Origin: Liquidambar formosana
Lineage: Eukaryota > Streptophyta > Magnoliopsida > Saxifragales > Altingiaceae
NCBI GenBank assembly: GCA_039720395.1
Contig: CM077833.1
Location: 7,827,036 to 7,891,035 of the forward strand
Reading direction: 5' to 3'
Length of the DNA stretch: 64,000 nt
Positions 9,050 through 22,405 of the stretch are shown in pieces; the first letter of the stretch is position 1; each line of letters opens with the position of its first letter. The notes under the pieces were generated by a model, which had not been told where the DNA came from, did not search any database, and saw nothing but the letters and a program-made list of their open reading frames with translations. Position numbers and translations under genes: made by a program.

Positions 9050-11848
9050 ACCCATCCCCTACGATTTTAGACCAGATCTGGTTTTTTTGAGCATGGAGAG
9101 AGAGAGAGAGAGAAAGAGAGAAGGAGAAGAGGGGGCGGAGGCTCGACGGCGACTCGCCGGAGGACGGCGACCTCGATCCGATGCCGGCGAGCTCGGATCT
9201 AGCGTATTTTGGCCCGATCTACGCGCATATGGTTGTGGATTGGGTTTTTCTCTCTCTTTAATGCTTGGGAATGCATTATTATGGTTGGATTCATCTTCTC
9301 CAACCTCTTGGTGGAGCTTGGAGCTTGCTCATAGTGATTTGAGCTTGGATTTCATGGGTGTTGGCATGGATTGTCATCCTCACCAACTCTTTTGCATTCT
9401 TAGAGGTATTTTCTCATATTTTAGAGTTAAGGTTTGTAATTTCTTTTGGTTTATCATCTCGTTCTTACATTTATAGGTTTATTCATGCATATTGGGGAGT
9501 TTTGGCGGTGATTTGGAGTTGGGACCTCCGTCACCAACATCATCCATGGCATTTGGGAGCTAGGGCTTGGATTGGGAGTGTGCATTTGCATCCTCGGGCT
9601 TGGACTTTATACCCACAACCTCAAAGGTTACATTTTTCCACGCATTTGGTTGAGGTAGGTGCAATTTACATAGGTTTAAACTATTGACATGATAATATGG
9701 TATATATTATCATATTATTTGGTATTCTTGGGCCTAGAATATGAATATACATGATTTATGGAATAAATCTTGAATGGGACTTTGGGTATTTGATAACATA
9801 AATTGGAAATTATGTTTATTAATGAGTTGGTTTATTTTATACATTATATGAAATATAATTGTATTGATTTTACGGGTATTTATGCTGTTATCATAAATTG
9901 GTATAATTATGTGATTATTTCCACTATGGTTTATCTGGTATATTTTGGAAGTGATTTTTGGTTAAAAATCATTTTATGGTTTATCGCACTGCATGTTGGG
10001 CATAATCATGCATTAAATGGACTTAATGAATATTGGGTAAAAGTATTGCATAAAAAGGGGCCATTGGAATTGGACTACTTGCAATCAATGGGACTTTGCG
10101 GTGTTTTCCATTCCTTTGGTCCTGGGGTACTTTCCGGTTCCAGATAGGAACCCTTGTGTTCCCGAATCAAAGGCTACTTTCCGGTTCCAGGTAGGAACCC
10201 TTGTGTTGTCCTCTTAGAGGTTGGGTTTAAATCCTCCGTTTCTGCACGAAGACTCCTGCGGGAGTGGTTGGTAATAAATGGATTTAACGTAAATTGGACA
10301 TAAGTCACATGCATTGGCCATTATGCATTATTTATTTTAAGTTATGGGTTATAACTTAATTTGGGATTTGTAATATACTTGGTTAGTATATTTTGCTTTA
10401 AATGATATAATAGGTTTTATTTATATCATTGCCTTAGTTTACTATGTCAAATTGTATCTACTGAGTCGTCGGACTCACACCTATTATTTTAAATGTTTTT
10501 CAGTATTACAGGACAAGAAGTTATGCGGAGGCACGCTTTCTTGGGATTTATTAATGTATTTTCATAGGATTAATGAATGTATTTTTTTTCATGAGAAGGA
10601 ATATGTAATTAAGTGGGTTTCTATTGGGTTAATGTAAATGTAAATTCAATCCAGGTTGTAATGTTAATTACTTATGGTTGTGTGTATGTGGAATGCGACG
10701 CATGGGATGATACCACTTCCATGGATGACAGGAAATTTTTATATATGGATTTTCATAACAGGTTTTCACGATGGTATGTCCTATCTACGGATGGGTCATG
10801 CCAAAAATTTTTAAAATGATTGAGGATTTTAACACGTGTCATCCATGTTTTATCAAAGGATTTATTAAAGAAAAAGCTTGTTTTATTATTTTGATCACGG
10901 CTTAATTAATTTGGGTCGTGACAATAATATAGGATCAAGGTTCTTGGCTCATGAAAGAAAGGATAATAAAGGCTCAAAAATTTATTTCCACAGGTTCCTA
11001 TCAGTCAAGGATTACTTCAATGATGTCTTCTTTCCTTTCTTTTCTACCCTTTCATTTTCAACTCTGGCAATTTAGCTCCACCACTTTCCCTTTTCTTTTT
11101 TCGTTTCTTTTTTTTTTTTTTTTTTTACTCCGAACAACTCTTATCTTTAACATTTGCCCCTAGTGTAGGGGGTAATCCTTGACAAAGGTATTAGAAAGAA
11201 ACATTCAAGCTCAAAGGGATAGCAAAGGGTTTTTTTCTTTTGTTTTTTTTTTTTTTCAGGGTAGCAGAAACGATGGCCTCTCTTCATCTCGATTTCCATT
11301 GTTCATAATCTGGGCATTAGAAGAACAAAGATGCAATCTCTGTATCTATTCTCAACATACTCTGATAAGTCCTCGAACTTATGCAACCAAGTTGTGGGGT
11401 TGACTTGCTCTCATGTGGACAGAATGGGAACAATCTGTATTTCTTTAGGATCCTCATCAATGCCTAAGTTAACTAAGACAATTTTAATTTTGATGGTTTT
11501 CACTTTCCTTTCTTGGTCCCCATTAATTATCTTTTCCAGATTAAAGGAGTTTTGCATCTATAAAATTCCATTATCAAGAGACACACCAGAAATGAGTGAT
11601 ATCGAATTTATTAGAATGAGGAAACAAACGATACACCAACAAATTATTAAACCCAGCTCATAACCCTAGACTCTAAAACCACTTTAGGCGAAGACTCAAT
11701 TGGAGTGGGCTTACCATTAATTTTAACACCTGTTACGATTTCTGTATCTCACTCTAAGTCCATATGGTAGTCCTTCCATCAGCAAAGGTAAAGTCAGCAA
11801 CAACAGCCTCTCTATTCATAGAGAACATTCTAATGCCATATTCCCAGT

Positions 11849-12921
11849 TCAATCTTCAATCCACATTCTATTTTCTTCAAGCTCTTCTTTAACATCGAGC
11901 CCTTCACTCCATCCCCCCTTATGCTCCTCAGTTATGTCTGTACGGTAAGTGAAACCTTTGTTTACCACATCCTCGATCCTCATGCCACAATCACAATGTT
12001 GCTCAAAATTCATAATGGGAGAAGTCAACATAAGATTGGAATACACTGGAGTCAAATTCTTTAAAATTATGTTGACTTGATCCTTTTCATTGAGTCGAGT
12101 TGTCATCTTGGCAGCTTACCCTTCCATCTAGTCAAGAACTCAGAGAATATCTCATTTAGCTTCTGCTTCATCATCTCAAGATCACGAAGAGTCATTGCCA
12201 GCATGGTGTTGTATTTATATTGATGTTTAAATGACTTCATTAAGGGCTCCCAAGAGGAAACCAATGCATCATCCAAGGCATAATACCAATCAGATGCATC
12301 CCTTTCTAAGGACAACGGGAAGGCAGCTATAGCTTGTGTCTCTATCAGGACTTTCATCCTAACGATGCTCATGTACTGGCGGATGTGTTGCTTAGGATTC
12401 CCTGTCCCATCGAACTTCTCGGAGTCAGCTATCTTGAATTTGGGCGGTAGCCTTGATAAGGAGTCTGATGACAACCCTCCCGTGAACATGAAGTCATCCA
12501 GCCCTTGGGATTTGCGCATCGCAGCATGTATCTTTCTCACTTCCTCCCTCATCTCTTCTTAATCGGTAGCATACTTCCTTTCCCAACCCCCTTTGCCTTG
12601 CATATAATCTGCGAAATCCTCTTCTTCCCAAGGATCATTGTCTTCGTCGTGGGGTTTCTCTTCTTTTTCAGTATTCCCTCGCCCCTTCCCTTTGTCTTTC
12701 TTCTCGGGTGGAGGTTTCTCCTCAGAAGACCCTTCTCCCTTAGTTCTTCCCTTCCTTCTTTCCTTTTCTAGATTTTGCATACGAATATCTAGTCCAGCCA
12801 CTGTTGGTTGCAACCAATTCAGAATTTCCATCATTTTTGCCAAGTCTTCCATCGTTTCTTGTCTTCTCAATCTGTTGGTTGTAGGTAAACGAGTCCAAAT
12901 AAGTCCATGTCCCAATTTCAA
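11849..12921 (-). pseudogene. Broken Gag of the second Tat element
   Basis: Homologous to the Gag at 3257-5503: FKIADSEKFDGTGNPKQH, DWYYALDDAL and NIILKNLTPVY are visible. An in-frame stop at 12561-12559 separates the coiled-coil N-terminus from the Gag domain. A frameshift near 12106, consistent with one lost base, moves the reading into another frame after EFLTRWKG. Homology fades before 11849 and no protease follows. It cannot make a full Gag. Confidence 0.88.
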
Positions 12922-13849
12922 AATCTTCCATATCCAACTGAAGTCACTTCTCTATCATCATATGGGCCTTATCATGTTTACTAATTCTTCAAAGAGTCCA
13001 CATGCGATAGGCCAATAAAATCTACTATCTTTTAAACTCAAGCCCTTTACAATTCACATACCTCACAAACTCACTTGAACCAAGCCCATTTTTCTTTCCT
13101 TTTCTTTTCTTCTTCTTTTTTTTTTTTTTTTTTTTTTTTGGGCTTAGGTCCATTACACAACCACTTTACTATCCTCACACTCATAAGGCTTAAGTTCAAA
13201 AGATATTAGACTTTTTTCCATTACTAAAATTACCTCCCATGATTAAGTCCATTTAAATCCACATACCGAGTGGGTCGGTTGGTTCCAGAATAGGCCACAC
13301 TACAGTTTAAACCCTTTGTATTAAAACCCAATCATTCGTTTCATCTTTCCAATGGTTCTAGGCCCATCACACCTTTCTTTTCTTTTTATTTTATTTTATT
13401 TTAATTTTATGGGTCTAAACCATTTGCAAGATTATTCCTTTAAGTGGGCTTTAATTCAAAGGTTGTAGACAATATTGGGCCTCGCCCCCACACCCGCCAA
13501 TGATGTATGTCACACATTCACACTAGGCTTGAAAAAAGGCTGTCCATGGGCTTACTATGTGTGGTTAATCCAAAGGGTCTCCTTATCACTCCAAAGGGTT
13601 ACCCAAGCTAGGATGCTAAACGAGCCATCCGTTAACATACACACTAGCTTATGACAGACTAGTGGCATAGGCTGTGGGTTGATGATGTAGGTTACGGATT
13701 GCCCATAGGAATGAATGGAACCCGGGAATCCTCACCAAACTGTCATCGGAGTGTAATCAATGGCCAAGTGTGTGTGTGCAAATTTGGTCCTCCCAATTAA
13801 ATTAAATTATTAAATATGACTAATAAACACTACGGGATCTAGCTCTCTA

Positions 13850-13867
13850 TCCCCAGTGGAGTCGCCA
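13850..13867 (-). promoter_or_regulatory. Primer-binding site, tRNA-Arg type
   Basis: Same sequence and same one-base spacing from the LTR end as in the first Tat element. Confidence 0.8.
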
Positions 13868-13868
13868 C

Positions 13869-15318
13869 TGTGAGCACCGCGCCCTGAACCATGCGGCTCA
13901 GGAGTACGCCACTAGCCAAGAGGGCTAGCGCGGAGAGGAGTCGCCACCCAGGAAACCCGGGAACCAAACTTGACCCTTTGCAAGGGTCTAACTCGTCATA
14001 ACCAGAGAAGGTTTGGAGCTAGGGTACATCATTGGGAAGGTATTAGGCACCCAATGACGCCCGATCCGAAGATCGGCCCCCACTTTGTGTTTATTAATCA
14101 TGTTTGATAATCCAATTTAATTAAGATTACCCTAGTTCATGTAATAACCAATTAAACACACATATGGCAGATGATACAATGATACAATAACGTAATACAA
14201 GAATTAAATAAGTGAAACGAAGCAATAAAGAAAGGAAATCAGATCTGGTCTAAGTCGATGTGCGTACGCATAAAATGAGTGTGTGTACGTATGTATCACT
14301 GTGCGTACGCATAAATTAGATAACACGTATGCATAGGACACTATGCGTACGCACCATCTACCTGTAAAATAAATATTAGTTTCCCTGCAAAACAATATTA
14401 GCCAAAACCCAAATTTATCTGAATATTCTTCTCAAAAGCTATCACAAAATTCCTAACATGCTCTCCACATCATGATACCAAATAAACAAAGGACTAATCC
14501 TATCATGCAAATAATATTAACTCTATCACCCTATGTCATGCATTTCAATATAAAAGTATCATAATATCTTAACCACATAAGCAATAAAGCATGAGTTTAA
14601 GGGAGGGTTTTACCACACGCAATGTTGTGGTTGATTCACGGATCCCTCAGGTCTATTGCGAATGCCTGTTGTCTATCTCCTTTTCTAAGATCAATAAGCA
14701 TGGTGAATCCCCAAGTTCTTCTTGGTAGGCACAAGGTGGACTATACTTCTCTAAGGTCTTTCTCCCTAGGGTTCTTTCTCTAGGGTTTCTTTCTAGCCTC
14801 CAGGGTTCAGGATCCCTTTTCTCCACTTTAAATTGGGTATTTATAGTGAAAATTAGGTTAGAAATACCTTAGGAAAGTCTCTCCCCCAATTTCCAAGTTT
14901 ATGGAGCTCAAAATAGGCAAAAAAGCTTCATTTTCGGGTAAAAAACGCAATTGGACAACATGCTTACGCATATTCAGAATATGCGTACGTGCAATCAGAC
15001 GGTGCGTACTCACGGTCAGACGGTGCGTACGCGCGATGAACGGCACTTATGCGCAGTAAACAATGCTTACGCACTGTCATATGGCGCGTACGCGCGATCA
15101 ACGGTGCTTACGCTAGGCGAATAGCGCTTACGCACAGTTAGACGGCGCGTACGCGCGGTCAGCAAATTTTGGCTTTTTTTAGTATTTTTGCCTCTGAAAT
15201 TCACCGTGCTCATTTCTCTTGTCGAATATTGATTGACTAAAGCAACAAACTAACATTGACATCATTATTGGGTACCCGGGACTCAAGATAATAATCGGTA
15301 CAAAATGGGGTGTCTACA
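13869..15318 (-). repeat. 5' LTR of the second Tat element
   Basis: Starts TGTAGACACCCCATTTTG at 15318 and ends ...CTCACA at 13869, about 1450 bp. The TATA box TATAAATA is at 14845-14838. Palindrome-type repeats built on GCGTACGC lie upstream of it (about 14960-15160) and downstream (14262-14353). Its start resembles the solo LTR at 27896-29076 more than the LTR at 6559-8129. Confidence 0.87.
14838..14845 (-). promoter_or_regulatory. TATA box of second Tat LTR
   Basis: TATAAATA on the minus strand, about 120 bp downstream of the upstream palindrome cluster. Confidence 0.55.
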
Positions 15319-16469
15319 ACTATGTTTATCAAACCCCTAATCACTGTCAAAATCAAGGCTTGCTTTACCATCTTCTTCAATCGAGGCTTACCGACAATTG
15401 CTAGGACCACAATCATGCTTTATTTTGTTTTGTTAAGGAAAAAGGTATGATTACCGGGACCACAATCATGCTTTTACGAGTTACTGTTGTAAAGTATTTA
15501 CAATTAGGGTTTTGGTTTATATATTCATGATGCTTTATCGACTATTGTGTAGCATATTAGGGCTTTTAAGGGTTTTAAGACATTGGGTTGAATATATTAG
15601 TTGAATATTTTGTGTAGTATATTAGGGGACTGCACTCAATGGTCCCCTATCGTTGACAATGAAATTGTTTGTTTATTGAGTGTTGAATTGTTTATTCAAA
15701 ATGGTCTCCTACGAGTATAGTATATTGTTTGTTAATTGTGTTTGTTTTTTATCCTTTTTTTGCTTGTCACTAATCACATGTGGTTTACCCATTTTTTTAA
15801 TTTGATTTGTTGTATGTGTTTAATATTTTGAAGAAAGAATTTATGCGCTAAATATGGATGATTGCATTACTATTGCTTTACATCATAGGAAGTACTTTGT
15901 GGAGCACCCTAAGCCTACATATGTGAGTGGGGAAATTCAATTTACACTTAATATGAATTTAGATTTCCTTTTAATACCCCATATGAGAAAATATGTTGCA
16001 TCTTTGGGGTACATGAATTTGAAGAATATATTGTATTTGTTACTATGCGGGGTCTAAATCTGGCCCCGAAGACTGCTTATAGTGAAGGAGTAGAATCTCA
16101 TGTGTGACCTGCACTCACAAGCTAAGAAACAATGTCAGAGGGTAGGCCAAGGTGGGTTTTGGCCAAGCCCTCTCCAAAGCTTAAGTCAAAAGCTGTTTAT
16201 GGAGGTAAAAGCAAGGAAGAAGATGAATTTCAAAGGATTAGGGTACTGTAGCATACCTTATTTGGCTACATCTCATTCTACTTATACCCACCTGTACGGA
16301 CTGACCATATGAGGTCAAGTAACTGCCTTGGTTAGGTCAAATCTAACCATGGTTTGCCAATAACCGTTTGACCATGGTTTACTAATCGTGGTTAGGTAGG
16401 TAACCACGATTTCTTGTAACTGCTGTGTCAGGGATGGCAACTATATTCAGAGTCTTGAACTATAGTAAC
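15319..16469 (+). pseudogene. MULE transposase gene, 5' part
   Basis: An ORF at 15854-16057 starts MDDCITIALHHRKYFV and continues with YVSGEIQFTLNMNLDFLLIPHM, the pattern of the N-terminal domain of plant Mutator-like (mudrA-type) transposases (HH..K/GGxFV, GGE, D-D-L). The 500 bp before it is AT-rich non-coding DNA with a short repeated phrase (GGACCACAATCATGCTT near 15400 and 15460), plausibly the MULE's 5' end. Coding similarity fades after about 16080, and a Sirevirus LTR begins at 16470. The matching C-terminal half lies at 27088-29290. The catalytic DDE core is absent. Confidence 0.6.
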
Positions 16470-16994
16470 TGTTGTCCCAAATAAATAACCCTAGAGGGGG
16501 GGTGAATAGGGTTATAGGCCAAATTAAAAACTAATTGCAATCTCAAAATTTAATTATTGCAAGCAATTATAAATACAAGAATAAGCAATAGTAAAGAGAA
16601 TAAGAGGAAGAGAATGCAAATGATGTTAACGAGGTTCAAGTTCCCATTTATGTCCTTGCCTCAAGAGCTCGCTTGAGGATTCACCAATCCACTATCACTC
16701 TCCTTCAAGGTAGAGCAGCAAACCTTTACAACACCAAGTGTTCTTCACCAACACTTATTCAAAAACACTCTTCAAATGCTTACAATTTGAGGTTTCTCTC
16801 AACCCTTGGATACAAGATGAATGGAGTATGTTTTTGTGCTCGAGAAACTCTCTCAAAAGAATGGATACACAGAAATTGAAAGCTCACTCAACTATTGATT
16901 GAAACTCAATAAATGCTCATAAATGAAATTAGGGCTTGTATATGAATGATCTTGTTTTTAGCTCAATGAATGCCCATTAATGAGTTTAACACTT

Positions 16995-17003
16995 GTATAT
17001 ATA
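16995..17003 (-). promoter_or_regulatory. TATA box of Sirevirus LTR
   Basis: Alternating TATATATA on the minus strand, about 140 bp downstream of the last AGACGTCT palindrome. Confidence 0.55.
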
Positions 17004-17145
17004 GCTTAAGGGGTCCATATGATCGTTTTGTACCAATAAATGCTGGGAAAGATGGTTTAGTGGGCATTTAATGCTTAAAAGACCGTTTGAAAAACTAGCC
17101 GTTATAAGTCAGTCCCGAGATATTCAAACATCTGAAATTGATTTA

Positions 17146-17530
17146 AGACGTCTGATTCTGTTTAAGACATCTAATTCAGGCGTCTTAAAAAACTAGAGGA
17201 TTGTGTTCTATAGAGGTTTTTCAAGGTCACTGTTCACGAGGATTCAGACGTCTTAAACTCTTTTTCAGACGTCTTAAACCTCTTTAAGATGTCCTAATTT
17301 CATGTCTTAAAAAACCAGAGGAGAATGCTATTCTGAGGTCTCTTCATTTCAGACGTCTTAAACAACTTTCAAACGTCTTAAACTCTGGTTAAGACGTCTT
17401 ATGTAGGCGTTTTAAAAACCAGGGAAGATGTATATATGGTCCTTATTCATCAAATGTCTTAAGCCTATTTCAGACATCTTAATCAGATTTCAGACATCTT
17501 AAATGTTTTTAAAACGTCTTAAAGCTCTAC
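17146..17530. repeat. AGACGTCT palindrome cluster in Sirevirus LTR
   Basis: Exact AGACGTCT at 17146, 17246, 17267, 17351 and 17392, most embedded in TTTAAGACGTCTGAA-like units, with more degenerate copies to 17530. It lies upstream of the LTR TATA box. Palindrome clusters in LTRs are, to my knowledge, a described feature of Sireviruses; this core sequence is read directly here. Confidence 0.88.
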
Positions 17531-17912
17531 AAAAAATATGAAGTTAAAGAGCTTAAGACCTGATTTTTAAGGGATCATCTCAATGAGTCAAGAGACTTTA
17601 AATGTGATCAAATGAGTTCATTTTAAGTGTTACCAAGTTAATGCATGAACCTAAAGCCCTTATTTCTCAAATGATCATTCAAGAGAGATCAATCTTACAA
17701 GAATCCTATATGTCTTTGCTTGATCTTCTTTTTTACTATATTATCAACTCTTTTTGATGTTCATGCTTGCTTTGTGCCTTTATTGAGTCAATTTGTTCAT
17801 TGTTGCTTGGATTTCACCTACCTTATTCTTAATTTGAAATCATTAGTACTTAAGACCTTCTTATGCATTGTTATCATCAAAATCAATGGTATTGAAACCA
17901 TTTGGGCCAATA

Positions 17913-18010
17913 ATTTCCTCTTTTTTTATGATGACAATCCATAGATGTCTTTGGGAGGAAATAAACACAATTTTTTAGGCATACATGGCATTTTTCTCCC
18001 CCTATTAATG
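17913..18010 (-). promoter_or_regulatory. Two polypurine tracts before the Sirevirus 3' LTR
   Basis: In element sense, AATAGGGGGAGAAAAA (about 18007-17992) and AAAAAAAGAGGAAAT (about 17927-17913). The second directly abuts the LTR start. Multiple purine tracts are known from Sireviruses. They would prime plus-strand DNA synthesis. Confidence 0.6.
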
Positions 18011-19677
18011 TGCATATGATAAGAAATGACATATGGAATAATTTTGACAATTATAGAGATTTGAAATAAACTAATATCTCATTTCATAAGTCAAAATGTG
18101 TACATATAAAAATTAAAAGTTAAAGGTTCAACAAAAAACATATCATAACACAAGTTCAACATAACATAACACAAGTTCAACATAACATAACATAAATGAA
18201 CTACCCAATACCCCATGTACATCCAAAAACAACTACCCAAAACATCCCAACTTCTCCTCCTTTGTCAACATAAAAAAGAATCAAGGTGCAGGGGGTAGAG
18301 GAGGCAATCTCTCTTTGATGTCGTTGATTTCCACAGCCAGCTCATTTATACAATCATGCATGCCTTCCATCTTCTTATGCACATATTTCTTTAAACTCTT
18401 CATTTGACGCGAAATGGACAGAAAAAGATCTTTCATAGAGGGACCAGAAGAAGAAGAGGTGGCATGGAAGGAGAATGGGTAGGAGTGCAGAGAGGAGTGC
18501 AGAGAGGTGGAAGAAGGGGAATCGTCTTCACCAGTGGGGTGAAAATTGAGTCGTTCGAGGTCATCAAGAGAGGGATCAGTGGATGGTGGAGGAATGGAAG
18601 AGGAAGAAGGGCGAGAAGAGGATGAAGGAGCAGCACCAGTGGTTTAGGAACCCAGATATCATCCTTCAAAACATAGCCCATAAGCCCCAACATATAGGTG
18701 CCTATCTCATCCTTATAAGAGGGAATTTTAGTGACAACTCCATAGTTCATAGGAACTTAAAAATGTTGAAATACAATAGTGAAGACAACACCATAAGGTA
18801 GGAGGCTTTTGGCATGTTTATGGGCAGAAAGCATGTGATAAACCATGAGGTGGCCAATATCAACAGGGGTGCTGGTGAGGTTGCACCATAAGAAACAAAT
18901 GTCTGTATAGGAGACGTGGTCGCGACTACCACTACGAGGTAATATAGAATTTGAAATGACTTTATGGATGATATTATTTTCGAGGGTTAATTTTGAGATG
19001 GGAATTTTGGCATCAGAGGTGATGGAATCATCACCACTAATGAGTTGAAGGGCTTGAATTTTGTCAAAATTTTCAACCCTTGGCCACTGGTTTTTGTCTT
19101 AAAAACCAACCCCTCCGAAGGAATGTTAAAAATAGAGTTTAGGGTAGAGGAATTAAGAGAAATATGAGTCCCATAGAGAAAAGAAGTCCCAGTTCCCAAT
19201 TTTTTCATTTCAAAATTTGCATAAAAAAGTTGAACATAATTGGATTATTTAGGGAGAGAAAAAGAGACAAAATCAAATAAGCCAATGGCTTGAAAGAGAT
19301 GGACGATGTTGGGAAAATATTTAGAGAGAAATTCAGCCTTGATTACCTTGGGATAGATGATTTTTCTGTCCATGAACTTGGAGAGGTACAAGGTACGGGC
19401 AGTAGCGGAGAGGTAGAGGTTGGCATCAGTGATTTGCCGTGGATGTTAAGGAGGCGGAGGCTCATAGTGCTCAAGCTCGTTGGGTTCTTGACTAGAGTTG
19501 TACTCATGATGGCCTGGAGGAGCACGATGTGGTGGTTGGGGAAGCAATTGGTGCTCAATGGGGGGTTGTTGAGGCGCAGAAGTGCTAATGGGTCTTTTAG
19601 ATGCGCGAGGGGTGTGGGTGCTCTTGCCTTTCCCTTTTTGAGTTCCAACGGCAGAGTGTTTCTTCCATGACGAGACT

Positions 19678-21538
19678 TGTCACGACCCAAATTAATTAAG
19701 CCGTGGTCAATAATAATAAAACAAGCTTTTTCTTTAATAAATCCTTTGATAAAACGTGGATGACACGTGTTAAAACCTCAACCATTTTTTAAAAAATTTC
19801 GGCATGACCCATCCGTAGATAGGACATACCGTCGTGAAAACCTGTTATGAAAATCCATACATAAAAATTTCCTGTCATTCATGGTGGTGGTATCATCCCA
19901 TGCATCGCATTCTACGTATACACAACCATAAGTAATTAAAATTACAACCCGGATTGAATTTACATTTACATTAACCCAATAGAAAACCCACTTAATACAT
20001 ATTCTTTCCCATGAAAATACATTAACAATTAACTTAAAGAAATTCCACTAAGAGCATCTTCCGCCCAAGATAGCATAACCAATCCCTGGATTATCTTAAA
20101 AACATTTAAAATAATAGGCGTGAGTCCGACGACTCAGTAGATACAATTTGACATAGTAAACTAAAGCAATGATATAAATAAAACCCATTATATCATTTAA
20201 AGCAAAATATACTAACCAAGTATATTACAAATACCAAAATAAGTTATAACCCATAACTTAAAATCAATAATGCATAATGCCCAATGCATGTGACTCATGC
20301 CCAATTTACATTAAATCCATTTATTACCAACCACTCCCGCAGGAGTCTTCGCGCGGAAACGGAGGATTTAAACCCAACCTCCAAGAGGACAACACAAGGG
20401 TTCCTACCTGGAACCGGAAAGTAGCCTCTGATGCGGGAACACAAGGGTTCCTACCTGGAACCGGAAAGTACCTCAGGACCAAAAGAATGGAAAACACCGC
20501 AAAGTCCCATTGACTGCAAGTAGTCCAATTCCAATGACCCCTTTTTAATGCAATACTTTTACCCAGTATTCATTAAATCCATTTAATGCATGATTATGCC
20601 AACATGCAATGCGATAAACCATAAAATGATTTTATAACCAAAATCATCTTCAAAATATGCTATATAAGCCATAATCAAATAACTTCATAATTATACCCAA
20701 AATCATAATAACCATATGAATTCTCATAAATGATTATAACCTTGAAATCATAATCGAAAACCTCGAATAAACAGGGAAAGTGACCGTAAAATCCCTACAT
20801 CTATATTCCATAGGATGTACACAATTAACCAAAATTATTAATAAACATAATTCCAATTTATGTTGTTAAATACCCAAAGTTCTCTTTCACGATTTATTCC
20901 ATAAATCATGTATATACATATTCTATGCCCAAGAATACCAATTACTACGATAATATATACCATATTATCATGTCAATAGTTTAAACCTATGTAAATTGCA
21001 CCTACCTCAACCAAAAGCGTGGAAAAACATAACCTTTGAGGTTGTGGGTATGAACTCCAAGCCCTAGGATGCAAATGCACGCTCCCAATCCAAGCCCTAG
21101 CTCCCAAATGACTTGGTTGATGTTGGTAATGGAGGTCCCAACTCCAAATCACGACCAAAACTCCCCAATATGCATAAATAACCTAAAAATGTAAGAATGA
21201 GATGATGACCCAAAATAAATTACAAACCCTAACTCCAAAATGTGAGAAAATACCTCTAAAAATGCAAAAGAGTTGGTGAGGATGACAATCCATGCCAACA
21301 CCCACGAAATCCAAGCTCAAATCACCGTGAACAAGCTCCAAACTCCACCAAGAGGTTGGAGAATATGAATCCAACCATAATAATGCATTCCCAAGCCCCA
21401 AAGAGAGAGAAAAACCTAAATCCACCACCATACACGCGTAGATCGGGCTAAAATACACTAGATCCGAGCTTGCCGACGTCGGATCGAGGTCACCGTGCTC
21501 CGGCGAGACGCCGTCGAGCCTCCACCCCCTCTTCTCCT

Positions 21539-21570
<32 letters not shown>

Positions 21571-22386
21571 CATGCCCAAAAAGACCAGATTTTGGTCTAA
21601 AATCGTGTGGGATGGGTTTTTATAAGGGGTGAGGGGCATTTGCGTCATTTTACGCAAAAAAAAATTTGCAAAATCCGCGATACACGATCGATCGTGGTCT
21701 GAGGGCACGATCGATCGTGAAAAACAGAAGCCAAATCATGTTTCTGGGACACCCACGATCGATCGTCCCTTGCTGAAATTGCCCAGTAACTCAGGCAGTT
21801 GTGTATAAACCCACACAGTACACATCCCTGCCTTATTTTCATTAAAAACATTTAAGTAATCTTCTCCATTCTTTCTTCTTCTACTTTAAGTTATTTAATG
21901 AAAATAAGCAAATAACCCCCCATTTGAATCCAAATAAAATATCAAAAAAATCAAATACCCAATATATCAAAATCTAAATTTCAAGTTTTAGTACAAAATC
22001 CGTCGCCCGATAGATTTTCCGAAAACAAACATGCGTGGAACCTAATCCAAACATGCTAATAAAATCCCATAAAATCACTAATGTCTTATAATATTATAAA
22101 CTCCCATTACCACCAAAAATTATCCTTTAAAACGAAAATTTACGAAAATTCACTTTTCCCCAACACTTAGCCAAATTTCAGCAGCTTAAACCCTTAAGTT
22201 GCAAATGAGGCTAAGCGCACCCGAAAGATACTCAATGCACCAAAACAAGCATCAAAACGCATCCAACATCATAATATCATCCACATGCATTACCCATGCA
22301 TGTAATCATTCGAAAAATCAAGGGATTAATTACGTTAACCATATATTAAACCCTTAATACCCTATTTAAAAATTACGGGTAGTACA
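19678..22386 (-). mobile_element. Solo LTR B, 2709 bp, probable Tekay/Del-type gypsy
   Basis: Minus-strand homologue of solo LTR A with ends TGTACTACCCG and GGTCGTGACA. Perfect duplication AGACT at 19673-19677 and 22387-22391. Carries the ACGATCGATCGT cluster (21684, 21707, 21755) and the TATA box. Inserted in the Sirevirus extra gene. Confidence 0.93.
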
Positions 22387-22405
22387 AGACTTCTGCAGCA
22401 ACGGC

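Larger units (their letters stand above)
8230..10923 (+). mobile_element. Solo LTR A, 2694 bp, probable Tekay/Del-type gypsy
   Basis: Begins TGTAATACTCG and ends GGGTCGTGACA, flanked by a perfect 5-bp duplication ATAAT (8225-8229 and 10924-10928). No primer site, gag or pol lies on either side, so this is a solo LTR left by LTR-LTR recombination. Two homologous copies lie on the minus strand (19678-22386 and 22406-25073). The TGTAATACCC-like start and great length fit Tekay/Del elements; this assignment is inference from LTR form alone, as no coding region remains. Confidence 0.92.
10924..15318 (-). mobile_element. Second Tat-lineage gypsy element, decayed
   Basis: Minus strand: LTR (15318-13869), tRNA-Arg-type primer site (13867-13850), leader, broken gag (12921-11849), then degenerate pol-like sequence. 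Near 11500-11430 a stretch can be read as the segment just before RT in the first element (LGIDEDPKEIQIVPILST). Protease and most of pol are missing. The sequence at 8130-8229, separated from 10929 onward only by solo LTR A, was contiguous with this region before that insertion. Confidence 0.75.
16470..17912 (-). repeat. 3' LTR of Sirevirus
   Basis: In the element's sense it begins at 17912 as TATTGGCCCAAATGG (canonical TG changed to TA) just after a degenerate purine tract, and ends ...GGGACAACA at 16470 after the C-rich CACCCCCCCTCTAGGG segment typical of Sirevirus LTR ends. About 1443 bp. TATA box TATATATA at about 17003-16995. Many AAGACGTCTTAAA-type palindromes lie upstream at 17530-17140. 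Confidence 0.78.

Noticed and set aside
6961..15160. Repeated TGCGTACGCA units as a possible CRISPR array
   Set aside because: Spacing is irregular, units are only 10 bp, they occur inside eukaryotic LTRs, and no cas-like genes are present.
18987..19690. Minus-strand ORFs 18987-19208 and 19343-19690 as separate genes
   Set aside because: They are pieces or alternative frames of one broken Sirevirus extra gene.
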